From the NCBI RefSeq assembly GCF_033118175.1, contig NC_083685.1:121218501-121282500 (forward strand): a stretch of 64,000 bases of DNA. Reading direction: 5' to 3'. Each line of letters begins with the position of its first letter. Position 1 is the stretch's first letter. Origin of the DNA: Dama dama. Lineage: Eukaryota; Chordata; Mammalia; Artiodactyla; Cervidae. This document shows, piece by piece, positions 1 through 13,034 of this stretch. The notes beneath the pieces were generated by a model. The model made no database searches. It saw only the letters and a program-made list of their open reading frames with translations, and was not told the origin of the DNA. The translations under genes were made by a program, and so were the position numbers.

Positions 1-547
1 AAAGGCATTTCCTTCAGGAGAGGAGCTAGGTGGCTCCTCTCCACCTCCTCTCCTGACCTTGCCTCCCTCTTAGTGCCAAAGTCTAGGGTTCCAGGGCTTT
101 GTCAGCATCAGGCCCTGCTGCACTGTCCTTCTGGCATGGGGCATGGTGGCCTGGAACGGACATCTGGTCTGCCTCAACCCCCACAGCCAGGGCATCTGTG
201 GCCCCATGGAATGCAGTAGCATGGAGGAGAGCCAGAACCAGGGAAAGGCCATGCTCTGCTGTGCTTGCCAAGTGGCCGGGCATTCCTGGCATGGCTTACC
301 TGGCATTGTCCTTGCCACTGAGGCTTACTGAGGGCAACCCCCAAGGGCCCTGCCAGGGTTCCTTTTGCCAGGTTGTGTCTGCTCAGGCCGAGGGAGGGAG
401 GGACATAGGCCACAACTGATGATGCCAGTCCAGTGGAATCTTGAACTCAGAAATAGTAGGAGAGGAGGGCAGCCCCTGCCCCTTGCCAATGATGTGCCCT
501 CCCAGCTGGCAGAGGCATCCAGCCTGCTCTGCAGGAGTTGGATCTAC

Positions 548-720
548 AGCCTGAGAGGGCTTCATTTTACAGATGGGAAAACTGAGGCTCTGAGAGGGGA
601 TGGAAGCATATGTCTACTTGGTGGGCTTTATCTTGTTTGCCTGTCAGCATGGGGCTGAGATCGGCATCATTAACTCCATTTTACGAAGGAGGAACTGGGG
701 ATTGGAGAAATGAAGCGCCG
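548..720 (-). repeat. MIR-like SINE fragments
   Basis: Two CATTTTAC-type cores (CATTTTACAGATGGGAAAAC and CCATTTTACGAAGGAGGAAC) mark short MIR-like pieces. Confidence 0.5.
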
Positions 721-2884
721 TTGGCAAGCTGTCCTAGGTAAACCCCTTATCTGGTCCTGGTTTGCATGGATCTGAAAAGGAGCCAGGGCAGTGCCCACGC
801 TTGCTCGTTTTGCCACAAGATGGAAAAGTGAGCCCAAGAATGCAAAGCTGAGGGAAGAGAGACCCAGGATCAAGGTGACCCTCCTGCAGGAAGCAAGAAG
901 TCCTGAGGCCCAGCTGGGCTGGGAAGCTTGGAATGAGGCTGCCAAATGCAGCTGTAGCCACCGGGGTCCTCACTGCACTTGGTCCTCCCTTCCGCCCATG
1001 CCCCCAGGTGTATGGAGTCACACTTGGTCACTGGGTCCTGAAGAAACAAGAAAACAATATCTTTGTCCTCTACCTGGCGTGTAGATGAGGCCATCAGCAT
1101 AAGTCTCTCCCCTGCCAGGCGTTCCTACAGGCCCTTCCCTTCCTGTACCGCATCTGTGGGAACCTATGCCTGAGAGATGCGGTACCCCAGGCCTAATACC
1201 ATTCCAGACGCAGAGGGGAGCCCCTACCATCACCATCATATCATCCATCATTGGCAACAGTGACAAGACTTGGTCACACCCCTTCAAAGGTCAGGCCAGT
1301 TCAGTTGGGAGCAAAAGGAGCAGCCTGTACCAGGTGACTGTGACAGAACAGATGGCTGGGGGGCAGAAAAGAGGTGCAGACATCCCCAGGGACCTTCCAC
1401 TGGAGCCAGAGAAGGGGCCATGGAGGAAGGGGCTGATCCTGAGATAGGAGGAGGTGCCCCAGGCAGGGTCATCCCAGCAAGCTGCCCTGGAAGGGAGGGT
1501 ATGTCTGGAAGTTGGGTGCACATCAGGGTGGCAGGGGCCAGGGGCCCTGGGAGCCAGGCTGAGCAACGGGGTCGTGTCCATGGGCTTTGAGCCCAAAGCT
1601 GACAGAGCGCAACCCAGCGTGTGGAAGCAGCTTTTCAGCAAGTGCCTTGAGCTTTCTTGGAAGCAGGCTGAGTTTAAATTATAAATAAACAAATGAGAAC
1701 TCTTCGGCAAAGCGTGGGCCAGTGGGAACATGGGCAAGACTGGAGACAGAGACCTCACCTTGGGAGCTAATATTCCCCCTGAACTCAAACCCTCCTGCCC
1801 TCTCTTCCTAACCTGCCTCTGCCTCAGGGGCTTCTGGGCCTTCTGCTGAAGGTATCACCTGGGGTCTCAGGCTTCAGGGGCTGACCTTGGCTGGCCAGAA
1901 GAGATGCAGTGTGGAGCCTGCATTGTGGGGAGTGGGGAGGCCCACCTGGCTTATACACCCAAGAAGTTCAGCCCTGAGTCTCCCTCGGACAAAAACAGGC
2001 CCCGGTGGACACTCATCCGTGTGGGAGGTGCCTTACCAAATGTCTGAAGGGGGAAAAAAAATCCCATTTTCTTAGCTTTTTTTTTCTTTCTATTTTTTGA
2101 TTATTTTTCTAGATGACTTCATTTCCAAGAAGGGTGTAGGGGAGAGAAGGAGGACAGGGGGAGGGAGTACAGGGGGCCTGAGGAGGGATGAAATGGGGAG
2201 AGTGGGTGCCAAGCACAGGGAAAAATCTGTGGGGGAATCGAGGGCCACCTTGTCCTGACCAGGTGCCCCCAGCCCAGACTGTGTCTCCTCCCCCTGATCT
2301 CCATGGACTTCTTGGCCAGCTCCAGTCCCACAAGGTCCTGGGACAGAGGTCAGCTCCCATCCAGCCGGGATTAGCAGAAGAAGGTCTTCTAGGAGCTTCT
2401 CTCTGGGGCATGACCTCCCTGCCCCACAGACAGAGGTCTCCTTACCCCCTCTACTGCTCTGAACCAGCAGTATAGGACCCACTCTGGCTAGCTTGATGGA
2501 AAAGAAAGTTTCTGCCCAGTGGCCACACACCCAGGAGCAACACCCCAACCACATGGTCTCCCCACTGGGCACAGACCCAGCAGCCCACGTGTGATAGGGC
2601 ACTGTTGCCCCAAAGCCAGGGCCTTCTGCCACCACCTTTGCTAGAAAACATTCAGGAAGATAAGTTTTTTGGTGTTGCCTGCTTCTGAGTCAGTCTGCCC
2701 AGGTGAATCTTGGTTGGTTGGAGCCCAGGTCACATGCCCCCACTCTAGCTGCAAGGGAGTCAGGAACACCAGCAAGGCAGGAAGACCCCAGCAAAGCAGC
2801 AGCCACCCCAGAACCCCTTTAGTTCACAGAGGACTTTACCAGCCCAAATGCCCAGCAGCTGCTGCACGCTGAGGGAGAAACCAT

Positions 2885-3185
2885 CCCAGGCTTCTTTCCC
2901 AATCTCCAGTGGCTGCTAGAGACCTTTGGTGTTCCTTGGCTGGTGGGTGCACCACTCCTGTCTCTGCCTCCAAGTTCAGAGTCATCTCTGAGTCTCAGAT
3001 CTCCCTCTGCTTTTCTCTTCTGACACCTGACATTGGATTTAGGACCTACTCTAATCCAGGATGATCCCATCTCGAGATCCTGAACTTGGTTATATCTGCA
3101 AAGACTCTTATTCTAGATATGGTCATGTTCTGAGGCTCCAAGATTCCATCTTTTGAGGGCCCCACTTAATCCACTCCAAGAGGCA
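2885..3185. repeat. Ancient LTR-like or transposon repeat (class uncertain)
   Basis: Segments such as GGTGTTCCTTGGCTGGTGGG, CTGACATTGGATTTAGGACC and TATATCTGCAAAGACTCTTA match a common old mammalian repeat. Assignment is by recognition of wording only. Confidence 0.4.
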
Positions 3186-3744
3186 TGAGAAATGGGCACT
3201 GAGAAGGGGGCAAGGGAGGAGGGGGAGAGGCGAGGCAGAAGGAACATTCAGGCAGCAGAAACCAGCTGTCCTAGCCCAGCATTCACTGGACCATCAAATC
3301 TCCTTTTGGCTCCTGAAACCTCAAGTCAGCTGTGGCTGCCCAGACAGAGCTTTCCACCACCTCTGGTGTCCCCATCATTGTCTTTTCTCCAAGGCCAGGC
3401 AACACGAACAGCCCATCTTCTTGAGGGCTCCCAGGTGCCCCTGCGCCTCAGACCCCCAAGATCCCCAAGTCCAGGAGACAGGAGAAGATGCCCTGCCTTT
3501 CCTCCCCAGGCACAAGGGAAAGGGTGGGTCCCCCAATCTCTTCATTTCTCGACTTCCCTCTTCCCAGAGCCATCCTTTCCCCCTCCCCAAATCCTCTCTG
3601 TTGGAGTTTGGGCCATTTCTTCTGATGGGGCTCATTCCCAACCTTGGCAGAAAATGCTGTCAGAGATGGAGAACCTTCAAGATGCATGGGTCAGAACTAG
3701 AATATAAAAACATTTGCATGCATTCCACAGTTTACACTGCCCTT

Positions 3745-3865
3745 TGTCCTACATTGTCTCCTTAGATCCTCACTATTGCCTGCGAAGGAGATAGTAACCC
3801 CATTTTACAGAAGGGAAGAGTGAGGCTGTCAGAGGCCTAATGACTTGCCTGAGTTTACATAAACC
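3745..3865 (-). repeat. MIR SINE
   Basis: It contains CCCCATTTTACAGAAGGGAA followed by AATGACTTGCCTGAGTTTAC, the reverse form of the MIR core. Confidence 0.7.
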
Positions 3866-4784
3866 TGAGACTCCCACCCCAAATGCCCAACTCTAGCTTC
3901 TAATGCTATTCCTACCAACTCTACCACACTGGGCTCAATCCCGTGAAGAATCCTGTCCATGTCAGGACTTGAATCTTAGGAACAGTGAGCTCACCACCTA
4001 ACAAAACAGCAAATTCCACTGACAGTCCCAAGTATCAGAGAAGCTTCCTACATTGTAACTTGCCCTTCCAACCCTGGCCTTGGCAATGGACAATGCCCTG
4101 CCTTAGTCTTCTCCAGGACACATCTCTCCATTTCTTACCCATTTCTTGAAATGTCCCTTCCAGGTTACCCTCTCTAGAAGGGTTTCTGGCCTCTTGATGC
4201 CCCACCTACATCAAGGACACAGGTCCTTGAGTCGTGAGGCAGCTGCAGAGGGTGACTTTGGACAGGTGTCCCCCAGCACTATGCCCAAGTCAGGCGGAAC
4301 TAAGGTGAGGACTGTGCCTGCTCTGGAGGTGACAGTCTCTTTGCCCATGGCCAGGGTCTGAGGGTGAGGCCTGGCCATCTGGCCACCTTGGCCATCTCAA
4401 GGGGGCCACCATGGGTGCTCCTGGGCAGAGAGAGTCACTGTGTCACAGCACAATGGCAATGTCACATATTGGGAAAGAAAAAGAAAGGCAACCACCAGCA
4501 AGCAGAGCGGCTGAGGAACAGCTGAGCTGAGTCACTGCAGCCAGGCGGGTGGAGGCGGCTACAGGGGCAGGGTGGGGGCCTCCCAGGGATAGAGGGAGGA
4601 GGAGGGGACACCAGGCCCACCTGGCACCCTCCCCTGGGCTTCTGGAGTGTGGAGGGTCGACGCATCTACCCTCCTCATCCCATGGGATGCCCAGGCATTT
4701 GAGCTGACCATTAGGACTGTCCTGCCAGCTGGCCTCCAGCTCCATTCCCAGCTCAGCCACCACCTGGCCCTCAGGCCTCCACCA

Positions 4785-4875
4785 GCCACGTCATCTTTCT
4801 AAGCCTCAGTCTCCCCCTCTGTCTAGTGGGGTAATGGCTGCCTCCCCTACTCCTGGGCCAATTACTGAAGGCCAT
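4785..4875 (+). repeat. MIR-like SINE fragment
   Basis: It contains CTTTCTAAGCCTCAGTCTCC and TGGGGTAATGGCTGCCTCCC, the forward MIR core. Confidence 0.5.
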
Positions 4876-7156
4876 GAGGCCAAGTGCTCAGGGTGGCTCC
4901 TGGCACCCGAGGGGGCACTGAGTGTGCCCAGTGACTCTGCTCACCGTCACTATGAATGAGAAGCCCTAAGGTTTTCCCAAGCAGGATTCTGGGGTTTGCC
5001 TAGTGGGCCTCCCTGACTCCTGCCCCTGTCCCTTCCAGTACCCCATGAGTGCGTTGCTGAGGCTATCGGTGGTCTTGGGCTGTTTCCTTGTTGATTTTCC
5101 ACACCTCCCCCTTCATGGGCCCCAGTGGCCCTGGGGGTCCAGGGTCCAGTAGGCTGCCCCTATCACCTGCCAGGATCCACACTGCATGGTTCCCTCTGCG
5201 GCCAGGCGGGGCTGCAGAAGCAGGCTCTGAGTCCCACTCTGCAGAGTGACTGCACCTGGCACACAGCACTTCTAAAACCTCTCTGGGAGCCACAGCAGAT
5301 TGTGCTGGCATCCCCCTATCCTCACAGGAGGCCCCTCAGATGTCAGGATGCCTCCATTCTGCTGAAGCTCAGGGTTTAGGGACTGGAAGGCACCCTGAAG
5401 ACGATCCACACTCTCTCCCTCAGGCCCTCTGCCCAATGCCACCCAGTGATAACAGGGGAATCCCTGCCTTGGCCAGTGCTTCCAGGCCCCCTCCCCACCA
5501 ATGGTCATGCTGGGATTTCCTGAGCCCCTAGCCCAGGAACCAGCACCATGGGCCTCACCCCAAACCAGGAGCCCATGTGATCCCAGCCCCTCCCTCCCTG
5601 CGCTCCCCGCTCTCCCTCAGCGGGCGCCTGCCTCTCTCGCCCCCACACTACCGCGGGAAGGGGTTCCTATGGCACCCCTTCCCCCGCACACACTTAGCTC
5701 ACTGGCAGCCCATCTGCCCCAGACAGTGAGCAGCAGATGCCTCTATGCACAGCGGTGCCTGAAGTGTGGCCCAGTGCCTGCCGGACAAGAGCATGCCAGC
5801 CCAGTGCGAGGCTCACATGACACTAGGCTGGGGCAGGGGCCCCTCACCCAAGGTCAGACCAGGCCATCCAGACAGCTCACCAGGGCCGAGAACCAAGATG
5901 TCTGAGCCTGGAATCAGAGTGGCCCTGGAGAGAGTTGCTGGATAGGCAGCTCTCCAGCAGGTTGCTCCTTTGAGAGACAGGTTTCTACAGCTCCCTGACT
6001 CCCTGGGGAGGGCCCAAAGTGAGGGGGTTGGTGGTCCCCATGGACAGACCCCACAGGGCCAGTCACTGCACAAAGCATGTATGAAGGCTTAGGGGAGAGG
6101 CTTCAAAGCACCCAGCTCCTGCACAAGTGTAGGACCCTCACCTGGATCTCATAGGGCTCCTTACTTGGTCTGTCTTGGCCCCCTGGCCTTCTGGGCCCCA
6201 GCCTTACCCCAGCTCCCTCAGCAAGCTTCTCTCTCTCTCTCCTGAGTTCTTACAACTGACAGGGGCAAGTGGCAGAGCAGGGTCAAGGGACCCTAGAGCT
6301 GGGCTTCCTGGGGGGTGGTCACAGTTCCTGGATCCACTGGTCCCTGGACTCACCTACTATTTCCAGCATGCATGTGGCCAGTTGGCAAAGAGCCTTGTTT
6401 CCATGGCAGCAGCCTCTAGCCCTGGGTCCAGTGGGGAAGGGCTGGCTGAGGACCCCAAGAGCTTTGTCTTTACCTCTGTGTTGCCCTCCCCAGCCCAGGG
6501 GCAGAGTCTGATAGTCCATGGGTGGCCAGCGGAGCACTAGAGGGCCAGCCCAGCCTGGGGGAGGGAACTGCTGGAGGGCTGCAGTGCCCCATCCACTGAG
6601 GTGAGGCAGTATACACACTCTTCCGTCCTCAAAAACAGGAAAAGAAATTGGCTAAGCCTGGAGCCCTGTGGACTCTGACTTGACATTAGCTAGATTTTCC
6701 CAATTCTGGAAAGAATTGGAACATTTCGAGGATCTGCACACAGTGCTGCGAGCTGCCAAACCCTTATCTTGTTCCTGGGCTTGTGCCCCGTGTCCTGTGC
6801 GAGACATGAGGGGGAGAGAGGTGCGATTGTTTTAGGCTGGTGTCAGCCAGCCTGCCTGGGGCAGAGGGCTGGAGAGCTTGGCCTCCGAGGACCCCATTAA
6901 CTGAGACCCCAGAAGCCATGACAACTAAATTCACTCTTAAGCCCTGCAGCACCCCTCTCTCCCCCACCCTCACCCTTTGTTTTCCTCCCCTCCTCCCAGC
7001 ACCCCCACGGTGCAGGCAAGCACACGCACTGGCACACACGCACGCCCCCGGGCCGCCTCTGCTCCCCTCACATCTTGCGTTTGTTTTGCTTCAGCAGGGC
7101 TCGAATGGGGACACGCTGCACTCTCACAATTGGCAGCTTGCTCTGATCCCCCTGCG

Positions 7157-7170
7157 CCCCCCCCCCCCCC
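7157..7170. repeat. Poly(C) run of 14
   Basis: An uninterrupted C run precedes GCCATGGAGG. It may be unstable or an assembly weak point. Confidence 0.85.
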
Positions 7171-7699
7171 GCCATGGAGGTGCCATATGTCAGTGTCATG
7201 AATAAGCATGAGGCTCCATGGCTGGGGGGCTGGGAAGTGGCACCTGCCAATCACCAGCTGAGCAGACATGGGGTAGGGGCTATCATGGAGTGGGTCACCA
7301 CTACCAGAGGAGTGAGCCAGGTCGGGGGATGGTATGGGCAGAGGCATGGGAAGAGGGTGGGACCAGAGCATGGTCCCTGGTCCTCACTAGGGGGACACAT
7401 CTCTAGGTGACCACTGCACTTTCCTGAAAACAAGCAAAACCCAAAAGGCAGGGTGTGTCCATGTGGGGGTGGCCAGAGTCCATGAGCCCTGCCTCTCAGT
7501 CTTGTCTCTGCCTGTGGGCCCGCTGGCCAGCCCACACTACCTCCTCCAGAATACCCTCCTCCTGGGCCAAATGCCTCATCTTGTGCCTCTCCCCAGCACG
7601 TGCTCCATCTGAGCCTCCCACTAGAGAGCAGGGGACCCAGGCTTCACCTGCAGGGAGGAGGAAGGAGACCCAAACTCAGCACCTGCGGTAGGCCAGGCA

Positions 7700-7850
7700 C
7701 ATCTACACAGGGCCCCTTTCACTCTCACAAAACTCCTGGGAACTGGGATTATTAGTCCCATTTTACAGGTAAGAAAACAGGCTTAGAAAAGTTTTAAGTA
7801 ACTGTCTCGAAGTTTCACAGCTCAAGAGTCAGGTAGCTGAATTCTGCTCA
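7700..7850 (-). repeat. MIR SINE
   Basis: It contains TTAGTCCCATTTTACAGGTA, then AAGTAACTGTCTCGAAGTTT and CACAGCTCAAGAGTCAGGTA, a good reverse MIR match. Confidence 0.75.
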
Positions 7851-8329
7851 AGTGTGCCAGTACGTTGCCAGAGACTCCGAGCACTGGGTCCATGGTGCTA
7901 TGCTGTGTCTGCACTGCCCTAGGTGCCTGCCACCTGACTGCTTCCCAGGGCCTGGTCACTTCTCCTCTACCTCCCTGCCCTGTCCTCACCCCTGTAGAGT
8001 CTACCCAGCCCTGAGGATGCTCTTATCACGCATCCTGGATCCTGCAGAGGCCACAGAAGTCATGGGCACCTGTCTGCACATTCGTCCTTTCCCAGTACTG
8101 TCCACCCCCTGACCAGCAGTGACTAATTCAGGCCCGACCCAGCAGGTGGCTGTGGAATGAATGAAGGAATGGACAGAGTCAGGCTGCAAGGTGAGAGCCA
8201 TGCTCTGAGTGCACCGGCGTGACTACAGAAGTGTGTCCCAGGGAGATGGAGGCCAGGCCCCGCCCACCCCACACCCCAGGCCCTTTTCCTCATTCCCAGC
8301 CCTGCTGGAGGCTGAGGCAGGCGATTGCA

Positions 8330-8645
8330 TGGCCTGGATCGAATTAACTGCTCTGAGTTAACTGGCTGTCCCTCGCCACCAGCATGATGGATCTCGCTTG
8401 ACATTTCCCTAGATAGTTAATTGATACCCAAGTAATTTGTCATGGAGACCTCATTATATGCCAACTGGGTCCCCTAAGCCGTTAACGTCTGTGCCCCAGA
8501 AACAAGATTGGCAAGTTAATAATGAAGCCTTAATCATGCTATTCCCTGCTGGCATGGGAAGAGAATTACCCAGAGACAAGATGGCATGCTGCTGGGAAGA
8601 GATGGTGCTTTCTGAGGGGTTTAGGAATGGAATGTCCTGAGAGAG
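8330..8645. promoter_or_regulatory. Candidate non-coding regulatory element
   Basis: This AT-rich island in GC-rich sequence holds several homeodomain-type cores: AGTTAACTGG, AGTTAATTGATACC, CAAGTTAATAATGAAGCC and TTAATCATG. No repeat or open frame explains it. It reads like a conserved non-coding element, but conservation was not tested. Confidence 0.35.
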
Positions 8646-9719
8646 CCTGGCATGCCCTTCCCTCGGTTTCCCCAGCCAGGTGCGCCTTCTTCTGGTGACA
8701 GTGGTCTCACTGTCCACAGAGGAATGCCCCTCCATGAGGTGGGCTATGGCTGACTCCACTCCCTGGCTCCAGGTTGGACACCTGGTCCCCCCTCCCTTCC
8801 AGCCACAGTGATCAAATTAAGCAATGATCACACTCCATCCGGAACCTAGGCCTAGGGCTTTTAAGTGGAGCCTTTGTGACAGAGGCACACACATCGCCTG
8901 GGAACACTACAGGGGAGAAAGAAAGCCTGGGCTGCTGCCAGTTATCCAGCATCCAGAGGGGAGGCCCCTTGGGTCAAAGGGACAGAGCAGACGTGTGTTG
9001 CAGCCAGGCCACACATAGCCAGCTCTGCCCTGGAGTGAACTAACAAGCCCCTATTATTAGCTTAAGGTGGTTTAAGTTGGGTTTTGTCACATGTAATCCA
9101 GAGAGTTCTCAGCTCAAACACCTATAGGCCCTTACTTCAGGATTCAAGCTTGTCTGCAGAGCCCAGGTGAGGTCTGCTCACACGAGTGAGAAGAAGTCCT
9201 GGGCAGGAAGACAGCCCAATGCAGAAAGGCAAGGCCTGGACAGAGGGGATCCCGGTGGGAGAGGAGGAATGCTAGAGTAGAGGCCATCCAGCATCTGGGG
9301 CTGGCAGCCCAGGCTGACATGATGGCATTGAGTTCAGCACCGTGGACAGCAGTGGCTCCCCCCACACAACACTGAAGGCCCAGAGGAGGAAAGAGATCTC
9401 CCACCCACCCAGGAGACACAGGACAATGAGGTTCATCTTGAAGCTGTGGACAGACTCCTGAGAGATGCCACAGTGTCCTGTGTCTTGAAACAAAGACTCT
9501 TCTGGGTACTTAAAAATCCCCCTTTCCTGGCCTTGCCATTTTCTAGGGTGGTGTTAGGGTGGAGTTGTAGTTCTGAAGAAGAAATCAGATAATGCATCCA
9601 TTATAACAAAGGAGCCAACACAGGAGTGAGATGAGGGTGAGAGAGGTCCCTGGTTCTGGATGTGCATCAGGTATACAAGGCAGCTGAGTCAGGTGGGTAC
9701 AGAAGGAGTGACACAGTAT

Positions 9720-10205
9720 TAGTTATGCTTTGCCGGACTAAAATATTATTCGGAAGAAAGGTATATTCTCTTATAGTTTCTGAGGGGTAAACCTGGAAGC
9801 ACATGGGCTAGCTGGTTCTGGCTCAGTGTCTCTTATGAGGTTGTAGTCAAGATAATGGCCAGGGCTGGGGGCACCTGAAGGCTTGATCAGGGCTGGGGGG
9901 TGTACTTCCAAGATGGTGCCCTTGTATGGTGACTGGCAGGTGGGGTCAGTTCTCTGCCATGTGGACTTCACAGAGCAGCTTATGACACCGCAGCTGACCT
10001 CTCAAAGTGAATGATGAGTGGGAAGAGGGGGAGAGGGAGCACCATCAAGAAAAAAGTCCTAGTGTGTTTTAGGCCTAGCATCAGAAGTGACACACCTTCA
10101 CTTCTGCACCTTCATACACGTCACACAGATGGCCCTAGTTCAATGTGGCCAGGGGGTTATATCAGCCCCAAGAGGCCATCTTGGAAGCTGGCTACCACAG
10201 GCTCC
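9720..10205. repeat. Ancient interspersed repeat (class uncertain)
   Basis: Wording such as GGTTGTAGTCAAGATAATGG, CTGAAGGCTTGATCAGGGCT and GAGGCCATCTTGGAAGCTGG recurs in mammalian genomes as an old repeat. I cannot name the family with confidence. Confidence 0.45.
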
Positions 10206-10555
10206 AAGAAAAAATAAATAAATTCAAGATGCTCTGATGCTTTTAATGTACCAAAAAGGGATTTATATTTCTATTGCAGAGTTTGAGAATAACTAATGGA
10301 TACACAGAAAATAACCAAGCCCAAAACATAAGGCAATTATCAAGTGCAGGAAAAACAAAGAGGTTGTACAAAAATGGAGATGTAACTACATTACATTACT
10401 CAGCTATGAATAGTATGTGCAAAGAAAGAAGAATGCAGACATTGAATTCTGATTCAGTGAAAATGAGAAGATGGAAGGAAAGTGTGTGGGGGCTATGTGA
10501 GAGGAAACAAACTCTCAACTCCCATAGCAGAAAATCAATGGATGATTTCTAACTC

Positions 10556-10654
10556 TAGGGAAGAAAAAGAAGGAAAAGAAAAAAAAAGAAAGGCAACATT
10601 AGTATGGAATTTAGAAGTAAATACGAAAAAAACAACAACACCAAAAAAAAAAAA

Positions 10655-10685
<31 letters not shown>

Positions 10686-10690
10686 CCTAA
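10556..10690. repeat. A-rich tract with (GAA)n microsatellite
   Basis: A/G-rich sequence leads into about 20 A's and then seven GAA units (about 10661-10684). It is a likely retroposon tail and polymorphic microsatellite. A second poly(A) of 18 lies at about 10820-10838. Confidence 0.85.
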
Positions 10691-11339
10691 AAACTAAAAT
10701 AACAAAACTTTGCATTTGAGCAAGGGAAGTCAAGAAAGGAGAGGAGTGGGTGGGTTAGGATCTACTGGATTTTCATTACTGTTTGACTGTTTAAACTATG
10801 CATATTTAAAACCCTGATTTAAAAAAAAAAAAAAAAAACCACAACAAAACACCAGTGCAATTTAAGTAACTAAAAGACAAAAATACTCCAGCCTGCTCTC
10901 CACTCCCAGCTCTCCATTGGGCACCTGTGGCCCTGAGAAAGGGCCTAGGGAGCTGTCTCTTCTTCCTGGAAAGAACCCCCAACCCACACCCCAGTTGCTG
11001 GAGTCCTCCCCTGCTCCACCATGAGCCTCTAGTGGTCTTCCCAGTCTCTCTCTGAGTTAATCTAGGTTGGCTTACCTGTCTGTCTTGGGACTGCATTCTT
11101 CCTCCACTAGCCTACTTTCCACCTTCCCTGCCCTCTTCCCAGGTCTTCTGCTGGTTGGGTGGAGAGGAATCAAACTGGGGAGCACCCAACCCTGTCCACA
11201 AGCAACAACTGTGCCCCTGGCCCCTCCAGCCTGCATTCCCTACCCTGCCCCGAGTGCTGCCCATCATGGTAGGAAACCCAGAAGTTGCTCCTGTTTCCCA
11301 GGGAGGTGAAATTGGGATACTGAGCTGTGCTCCATCATT

Positions 11340-11455
11340 TCCATGACACCTCTCCTAATCACCCAGTGTACTATTCATTTGGATGTCAGCGTTGCCGCAT
11401 GCCTGTGCCTTTAATTAATAATTTGGTAAAACTCCATGCAGAGCCTCACCAGGGC
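11340..11455. promoter_or_regulatory. Second AT-rich candidate regulatory island
   Basis: CTCCTAATCACCC, TTCATTTGGATG and CCTTTAATTAATAATTTGG cluster within about 100 bases in otherwise GC-rich sequence, with homeodomain-like cores. Function is inferred from composition only. Confidence 0.3.
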
Positions 11456-13034
11456 AGTACAACAGGGACTACTGGGGCAGGGCCAAACCTGCCCACCCAG
11501 GGCAGCAAGTGCAGAGGCCTTAGGCTGGAACCCAGGGCCCTGCTTCCTTGTCCCCAGGTGTTCCCATCAGACCACAGAGCCCCAGGTAACGCCCCTTAGG
11601 GAACCCTTCCAGAGGAGGGAAGCAGACCCTGAGGGCTGTGTGTGTACCAGTGACTGGGGTCTAAGTTGGGGGATTGGCTCCCCTGAAGCCCAGACTGGCC
11701 CTTGAGCCCTGGAGGGTTGAGACCCCAGGAGCCTAGGAGTGGGGGGAAGGTGTGGTCAAAGGGGCCAAGGATCCTGGCTCAGACACAAGCTCAAACAGGT
11801 CAATACCTGTGATCAGAAAGTAAGGGCACAGGGGAGGGATCCTTGGGGCAGCTAGGAACATGGCCGGGCCTCCTCCCTATGGCCTGGCCTTGACCCGATA
11901 AAGAACTCCCAGGCCTGGGTGTCCTTTGTTCTTGACTGCTCCAAAAGTAGGGAAGGTGGGCAGACCAGGGTCCTGGAGGCAGGTGCCATGAGGGCCCTGG
12001 ATGTGACCTGAAATGGCCAGGCCTGTCCACCAGCTCATGGTAACCTCCAGGCTCAGCCCCTGGGAACCTGGGAAAGGGGCACAGAGGCTGCCAGGCTAAC
12101 AGAAAGATCTATTTGGATCTGATTTGAATTATTGAGTGTTTCGAGACTTATTCTTGGTTCTGGGGCAGGCTGTGGTCTGTGAAGATGGATATCATCTCGG
12201 CCCTATTTTTAAGGTTCTGTGGGAAGAAGCCCAGACGCCACTGCACTTAAGGCTCTTGTGCAGCCTTCTGCAGGGCAGAGCCCCTGGGGGCGGGGGGAGA
12301 GGCAGACAGGACATGCCACCCCCAAGCCCCCGCCCCATTCCCACTGCTTTCCTGCTCTCCCACGAATGACCCCAGCCAGCAGGCTCCACGTTGGCTCCCT
12401 TCAGTTGCTTCAGTGCCACCCCCATCTTTCCAACCCTTCCACATGAACTCCCACCTTGGCCTACCCCTCCGAGATGCTCAGGGCTATATCCACACCCACC
12501 ACCCTGGCGTGAGCCAGGGGTCCCAGCAAGCTGCTGACATGCTCTCTCTCTTCTTCTCATCTCTGATATGGCCTTGGTGTAGCCAGCAGACAGTACCAAG
12601 GAGCCAATGGGTCTGGGCACTGCTACAGATTCTCCTCTTCCAGGCTGTAGCTGAAGCTAGTCCTTTTAAAGTTCAGATGCCCACCCCACTCCCACCCCCA
12701 CCTCCACCCATAAGCTTTCCATGTCAGGCTTAAGCCCCCACTCAGCCCACCCAATCTCTGCTATCCTTCAACTGCTTCAGCTGAAACCTCTGAGGTCAGG
12801 CCAGGATTTAGGTGGGGCCATAATTAGATTCTGATGGGGTGGGATTTACAGTCTTTGGGGCTTGTGGGAAGAGATGGCAGCCCTTGAAAGCAGAGCTAGG
12901 TTGAGTCCTGACTGTCTGAATCTTGCAGGGGACCCTATCCTCCCACTCCTCACTCAAGCCAGGGGCACTACAGAGGCATTGTGGGGGTGGGAAGAGCACT
13001 CCTTAGAAAAACCACTCACTGCCAGGCTGACCCA

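Larger units (their letters stand above)
1..8329. other. Intergenic GC-rich sequence, no gene seen
   Basis: Short open frames are frequent on both strands but have no recognisable domains, no spliceable series and no conserved motifs. Apart from the MIR-like and other old repeats listed, nothing is recognisable. By human synteny this is the flank toward NPTX1, whose exons I do not find. Confidence 0.6.
8646..13034. other. Intergenic sequence, no gene seen
   Basis: It holds an old repeat (9.7-10.2 kb), A-rich tracts and the 11.34-kb AT-rich island. The 12.1-12.25 kb stretch is also moderately AT-rich. No coding exon is supported. Confidence 0.55.

Noticed and set aside
1291..1788. A 165-residue open frame on the minus strand
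   Set aside because: There is no domain, signal or conserved residue pattern, and similar chance frames occur throughout this GC-rich region.
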